Of a stretch of DNA of 64,000 nucleotides, positions 60,906-64,000 are shown in pieces. Location of the stretch: positions 1 to 64,000 of the forward strand of contig NZ_JAJUFQ010000021.1 in assembly GCF_029263665.1 (NCBI RefSeq). Direction: 5' to 3'. The translations under genes were made by a program, and so were the position numbers. This DNA is from Halomonas sp. GTDB lineage: Bacteria > Pseudomonadota > Gammaproteobacteria > Pseudomonadales > Halomonadaceae. Every line of letters starts with the position of its first letter. The stretch's first letter is position 1. The notes under the pieces are model-generated. The model saw only the letters and a program-made list of their open reading frames with translations, made no database searches and had not been told where the DNA came from.

Positions 60906-63878
60906 TCAGGCATAGGCCTCGGGGGATTCGATATCGAGCTGGGGCAGAATGTGATCCAGTTCGAATGCGGATCTTGGGGACAGGACTCCTGCACGTGATT
61001 CACCCAGCGAAGGAGAGAAATTCTCGAATCCATCGGCGTGCTCGTCGAACTGATTGACATTGCCGTCGGCGAGATGGTCGTCGAGGGTGTTGAGCAGGTT
61101 GTCGCGCAGGGCGCCGAGCATGACATCACCGTTTTCGCCCTCGGGAATTGAATTGATCCAGTCCACGGTCTGTTCCGGTGTCAGGCCATGAAGCTCGCCG
61201 TAGCGCATCAGCAAGGGCAAGGCGTTGTAGCCATCCTCGCTGCGCTTGATCAGGATATCGGCAGCCTCTTCGCTAAGCCCGGCATGAGCCAGGAAGTCGG
61301 CGGTGGTCTGGGTCTGGTAGGGAGGCTCTTCCATGGATTCCTTGATGAGAAGGCCCACGGAGGCCGCCGTGGCGATACCGAAACCGACTGGTCCTCCCCA
61401 GCTTGTCGAGCCCCATATGACCGCGATGCCAACACCAGTGGCCGCTGCTGCATTGAGCCCTGCGCCCCAGTAGTCTCCCTCCTGAAAGCGCATGATGGCG
61501 TCGGCGCCGGCCAGGGCCGCGCCCATGATATGCACGAACTTGCCGGCAGTCTTGAGGTTATGCACCGTGCCTGTGTCGGTGATGTTGCGGTAGGCCGCTA
61601 CCAGTTGTGCGCTGTCGACACCAACCCGTGACATGGCCACGCCAAGCTCGGCGGCGGTACGCGGGTCAGGATTCTCGATGAAATTATGCCCCGCATTGAT
61701 CAGCCCTGAGCCGACAATGGTGAATGCCGTGGTGCGGAATACGGTGTTGAAGGGGGTACTGCGCAGGAGGACCTTTTCGTCGATCTTGTCGAGGGTGTTG
61801 TTGAGGTTGCGCAGAATGCCGTTGACTCTACCGAAGTCGTCGCCGTCAGGTAGCGGCTCGCTGGGAATGACACCGCTGAGCAGCGTGGCCACCTCATTGA
61901 GGTCACTGGTGGATACTCCCAGCAGCTGTGCCAGCTCGGGCTTGTTACTTAAGGCGCCTTCGATGGCGCTGCGGGCATCGGCCATGGCATCAGCATCGGT
62001 GAAGTCCAGATCCTGTGTCGAGCCCAGTACATTCTCGTTCAGGTAGGCGCCTACCAGAGTGACAGCGAGAGGATCATCTCCCTTGATACCGAGTTCATTG
62101 AAGGTCTCGACCAGCTTGTCACCCGCTTCACCGCGCACCAGCTCAGGGTTTTCCTGCAGGGCGGTGGAGACGGCCAGTTGGGCGTTGGGATCATCGATCA
62201 GGCCATCGATGCGGTCCTGGTACTCCGAACGCACCTCGTCAGGGAGACTCTGCAGTTGCTGAATATGCTCCAGCAGTGTGGCGCCACTGTCGGCGAGGTC
62301 TTCGCGCAGACCTTCCAGGTCCTCGCTCCAGCCATCACCCTTGGAGTCGATATAGTCCTCGATGGCGGCCTCGAGCTGTTCCTGAGTCATGGCCGAACCA
62401 CCGGAACTGATCAGATAACCCAGCTCCTCCAGGTGGCCGTAATAGGCTTCGGACTGATCGCCGATGGTCTGGTCACGGAACTGCTCGGCAGCAGAGATGA
62501 CTTCCTCACGGAAGCTGCCCACACCATCCAGGGAGGCGATGGCGATGGCCAGAGAGGGTAGTCGGTTGCCCTCGGAAGCTGCCTGTTGCAGAGCACTGCG
62601 CACGCCGTTCATGTCGAACAGGCCCATTTCGGCGACCTGATTGGCGATATCGCCACCGCTCTCGGTATCTGCGATGCGGTCGAGAATGTCGTTGAGTGTC
62701 AGGGTGCCATCGATGCCAATTTCGATACCGGCATATCCCTCATCCCGGAAATGCTGCTGGGCCTGTTCGAGCTGGGGAAGCATGGCATCCATGAGCCTGG
62801 CAGCGGTTTCGGGATCCAGGTCGTTGGTCAGGGCATCCAGGCGATCCATGGTCTGCAGCGTCTTGGCCGCGGGCATGTCGGCGCCATCGAGATCTTCCAT
62901 CATGGGCTCGGCGGCCCATTCGGCAGCCTCGTCGAAGAGTGCCTGGGCATCGCTGGAGTCATCAAGCGCCTGTTGCACGCGCTCGGAGGCGTTGTTGTAG
63001 CCTTCTTCGTAGATGCGCAGGGCTTCACCGGGGTCATCAGCAGCCTGGGCTTCACTCATGAAATCGGAGGCGGCATTCTCGGCAATTTCCCGGGCATCAC
63101 TGGAGCGGTCAATGGCACTCTGCACGGCTGGTGAAGCGTCATCGTAGCCTTCTTCCAGCACACGTAACGCTTCCTCGGGGTCGCTTTCGCCCTTGGCTCG
63201 GTCGATGATCTCCCGAGCCTGTCCTTCCACCTCGGGGCCAGCATGGCTGGTTTCACCGAGCTCGAGATTGAGATCCTCTGCGGCTTGCTCGATCGCCATC
63301 TGTGCCGGGCCAGCGTCGACCCAGTCGTTATCGTACAGGCGCTGCAGCGCGTCCTGACGTTCCGATGGCGGCAGGGCATTGAGGTAGGACTGGACATCGG
63401 TGGACAGCTGGCCAACTTCGGCATCGTAGTCGATGGTGGATGGATCGTCGGCGTATTCGAGATCGTTGCCTTGTTCATAAAGGCTGTTGACGAAATCCTG
63501 CTCGCCTTCGGGAACACCTTGTTCATTGCGTGGAGAAGCGGCGGCTTCTTCAGGGGATGTCTGCGGCACGAACACCACGTCGCCGCTATCGATCTTGTCG
63601 AGGTTCGGCATGTCTTCGCGCTGGTTGAGTTCGACCAGTTCATTGAAGTCGACGTTGAGCTCATCGGCGAGCTTCGCCAGGCTGTCGCCTTCTTCAATGA
63701 CAAAGATGCGCTCTTCGCCGGCATCCAGTTCGCCGGAACCTCCTGCGCTGGAGCGTCCTTCCAGGGCGTCTTCGACGGCGTTCTCGAAACGTTGTTGTTG
63801 TGCCTGGGTCAGCGCCGTCGACGTCACGCCGTCGGTGCTATATCGACGCAGGGCTTCGATATCGATCCGGTATGACAT
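60906..63878 (-). CDS. Large LysM-domain protein with helical repeats and hydrophobic segment (unassigned)
   Basis: The product has 990 residues, very acidic. A LysM domain (residues 57-105, RIFVIEEGDSLAKLADELNV and DKIDSGDVVFVP) lies near the N-terminus without any signal peptide. A tandem repeat with EEALRVLEEGYDDASPAVQSAID and GEALRIYEEGYNNASERVQQALD follows at 221-310. A long helical region then leads to a glycine- and alanine-rich hydrophobic stretch at about 775-846 and a 144-residue tail. The order of repeats, helices, hydrophobic segment and tail is the same as in the 1128-residue protein at 25031, though the sequences are not alike. I do not recognise a family; a secreted or cell-contact toxin is possible. 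Its upstream region runs to the window edge. Confidence 0.65.
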   Translation of the reverse strand: MSYRIDIEALRRYSTDGVTSTALTQAQQQRFENAVEDALEGRSSAGGSGELDAGEERIFVIEEGDSLAKLADELNVDFNELVELNQREDMPNLDKIDSGDVVFVPQTSPEEAAASPRNEQGVPEGEQDFVNSLYEQGNDLEYADDPSTIDYDAEVGQLSTDVQSYLNALPPSERQDALQRLYDNDWVDAGPAQMAIEQAAEDLNLELGETSHAGPEVEGQAREIIDRAKGESDPEEALRVLEEGYDDASPAVQSAIDRSSDAREIAENAASDFMSEAQAADDPGEALRIYEEGYNNASERVQQALDDSSDAQALFDEAAEWAAEPMMEDLDGADMPAAKTLQTMDRLDALTNDLDPETAARLMDAMLPQLEQAQQHFRDEGYAGIEIGIDGTLTLNDILDRIADTESGGDIANQVAEMGLFDMNGVRSALQQAASEGNRLPSLAIAIASLDGVGSFREEVISAAEQFRDQTIGDQSEAYYGHLEELGYLISSGGSAMTQEQLEAAIEDYIDSKGDGWSEDLEGLREDLADSGATLLEHIQQLQSLPDEVRSEYQDRIDGLIDDPNAQLAVSTALQENPELVRGEAGDKLVETFNELGIKGDDPLAVTLVGAYLNENVLGSTQDLDFTDADAMADARSAIEGALSNKPELAQLLGVSTSDLNEVATLLSGVIPSEPLPDGDDFGRVNGILRNLNNTLDKIDEKVLLRSTPFNTVFRTTAFTIVGSGLINAGHNFIENPDPRTAAELGVAMSRVGVDSAQLVAAYRNITDTGTVHNLKTAGKFVHIMGAALAGADAIMRFQEGDYWGAGLNAAAATGVGIAVIWGSTSWGGPVGFGIATAASVGLLIKESMEEPPYQTQTTADFLAHAGLSEEAADILIKRSEDGYNALPLLMRYGELHGLTPEQTVDWINSIPEGENGDVMLGALRDNLLNTLDDHLADGNVNQFDEHADGFENFSPSLGESRAGVLSPRSAFELDHILPQLDIESPEAYA
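62949..63218 (-). repeat. Two ~45-residue repeats in the LysM protein
   Basis: Residues 221-261 and 262-310 share AREI, then (D)P-x-EALR-(V/I)-(L/Y)-EEGY-(D/N)(D/N)AS-x-x-VQ-x-A-(I/L)-D-(R/D)-SSDA; a third partial unit begins at 311. Confidence 0.8.
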
Positions 63879-64000
63879 GTGCCCGCTCTCACATGGAAGA
63901 AAGGCATACAGGCTAGGAGCCGGGCGGGTCTTTAGGGTGAAGCTACAGTGAAGTTTTAATGAAATCTTGCTGATATAAGGATGACAGTCACGTTACTCGG

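Noticed and set aside
1..64000. CRISPR array or rRNA operon
   Set aside because: No regularly spaced identical repeats with unique spacers and no rRNA sequence were seen; the repeats found are short tandem units or distant pairs.

Overview
The window looks like a chromosomal segment of a moderately halophilic gammaproteobacterium, most likely Halomonas or a close relative in the Halomonadaceae. The genes that suggest this are ectoine hydroxylase, a BCCT osmolyte transporter, an NhaC Na+/H+ antiporter, a GbdR-like regulator beside a dimethylglycine/sarcosine-type dehydrogenase, and a generally GC-rich codon usage. The lineage call is inference from gene content and was not computed.

Bases 1 to about 9400 are a mobile-DNA scrapyard with a few live genes. 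A P2-type portal gene is broken into an N-terminal piece (3-395) and a C-terminal piece (4552-4731). Between them lie fragments of a GST gene, an MDR oxidoreductase and an IS5-like transposase, then an intact ArsR/oxidoreductase cluster (1235-4092) and an IS66 remnant. The portal 3' end is followed by a terminator, a GC-rich element resembling a P2-type cos site, and an AT-rich solitary OLD-family nuclease, as P2 has old beside cos. Then come 3' halves of tRNA-Arg(CCG) and tRNA-Thr(TGT), which look like attachment scars, with a HigBA-type toxin-antitoxin pair between them. A 174-bp direct repeat (355-528 and 8664-8837) brackets the whole region.

Bases 8779-24920 are ordinary metabolic and regulatory genes: a GST, 3-hydroxybenzoate 4-monooxygenase with a divergent MarR regulator, and an alcohol dehydrogenase, permease and sigma-54 activator with a strong -24/-12 promoter and dyad upstream sites. 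After these come PAPS reductase and a CysB-like regulator, a frameshifted MFS transporter, ectD, a BCCT carrier, a GFA protein and Ohr.

Bases 25031-28860 encode a 1128-residue protein with four N-terminal repeats, a glycine-rich hydrophobic stretch and a possible EF-hand-like tail, preceded by a 63-residue protein. A second giant protein of 990 residues with a LysM domain and a similar overall plan lies at 60906-63878. These are the least explained genes here. They may be secreted translocator-like or toxin-like proteins.

Bases 29152-49480 carry a YccS-like membrane protein and a C1/methyl-group island: formate-THF ligase, a GlxA/GbdR-type regulator, a dimethylglycine-dehydrogenase-like flavoprotein, a DmdA-like GcvT-family protein and a MetF-family protein. 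Together they could demethylate a methylated osmolyte onto folate and recycle the C1 unit. Next come a periplasmic chorismate mutase, a DksA-type zinc finger protein, NhaC, an MgtC/DUF4010 protein, a DASS transporter with glycerate kinase, and an ABC exporter whose promoter contains a full SoxR box with 19-bp spacing.

Bases 49525-60811 hold an AcoR-type sigma-54 activator divergent from a flavin monooxygenase, with dyads and a -24/-12 promoter between them, then a tiny lipoprotein, an AraC regulator, a PaoABC-type molybdenum aldehyde oxidoreductase operon and an acyltransferase-3 membrane protein. Short tandem duplications of 15-22 bp recur in the second half of the window.
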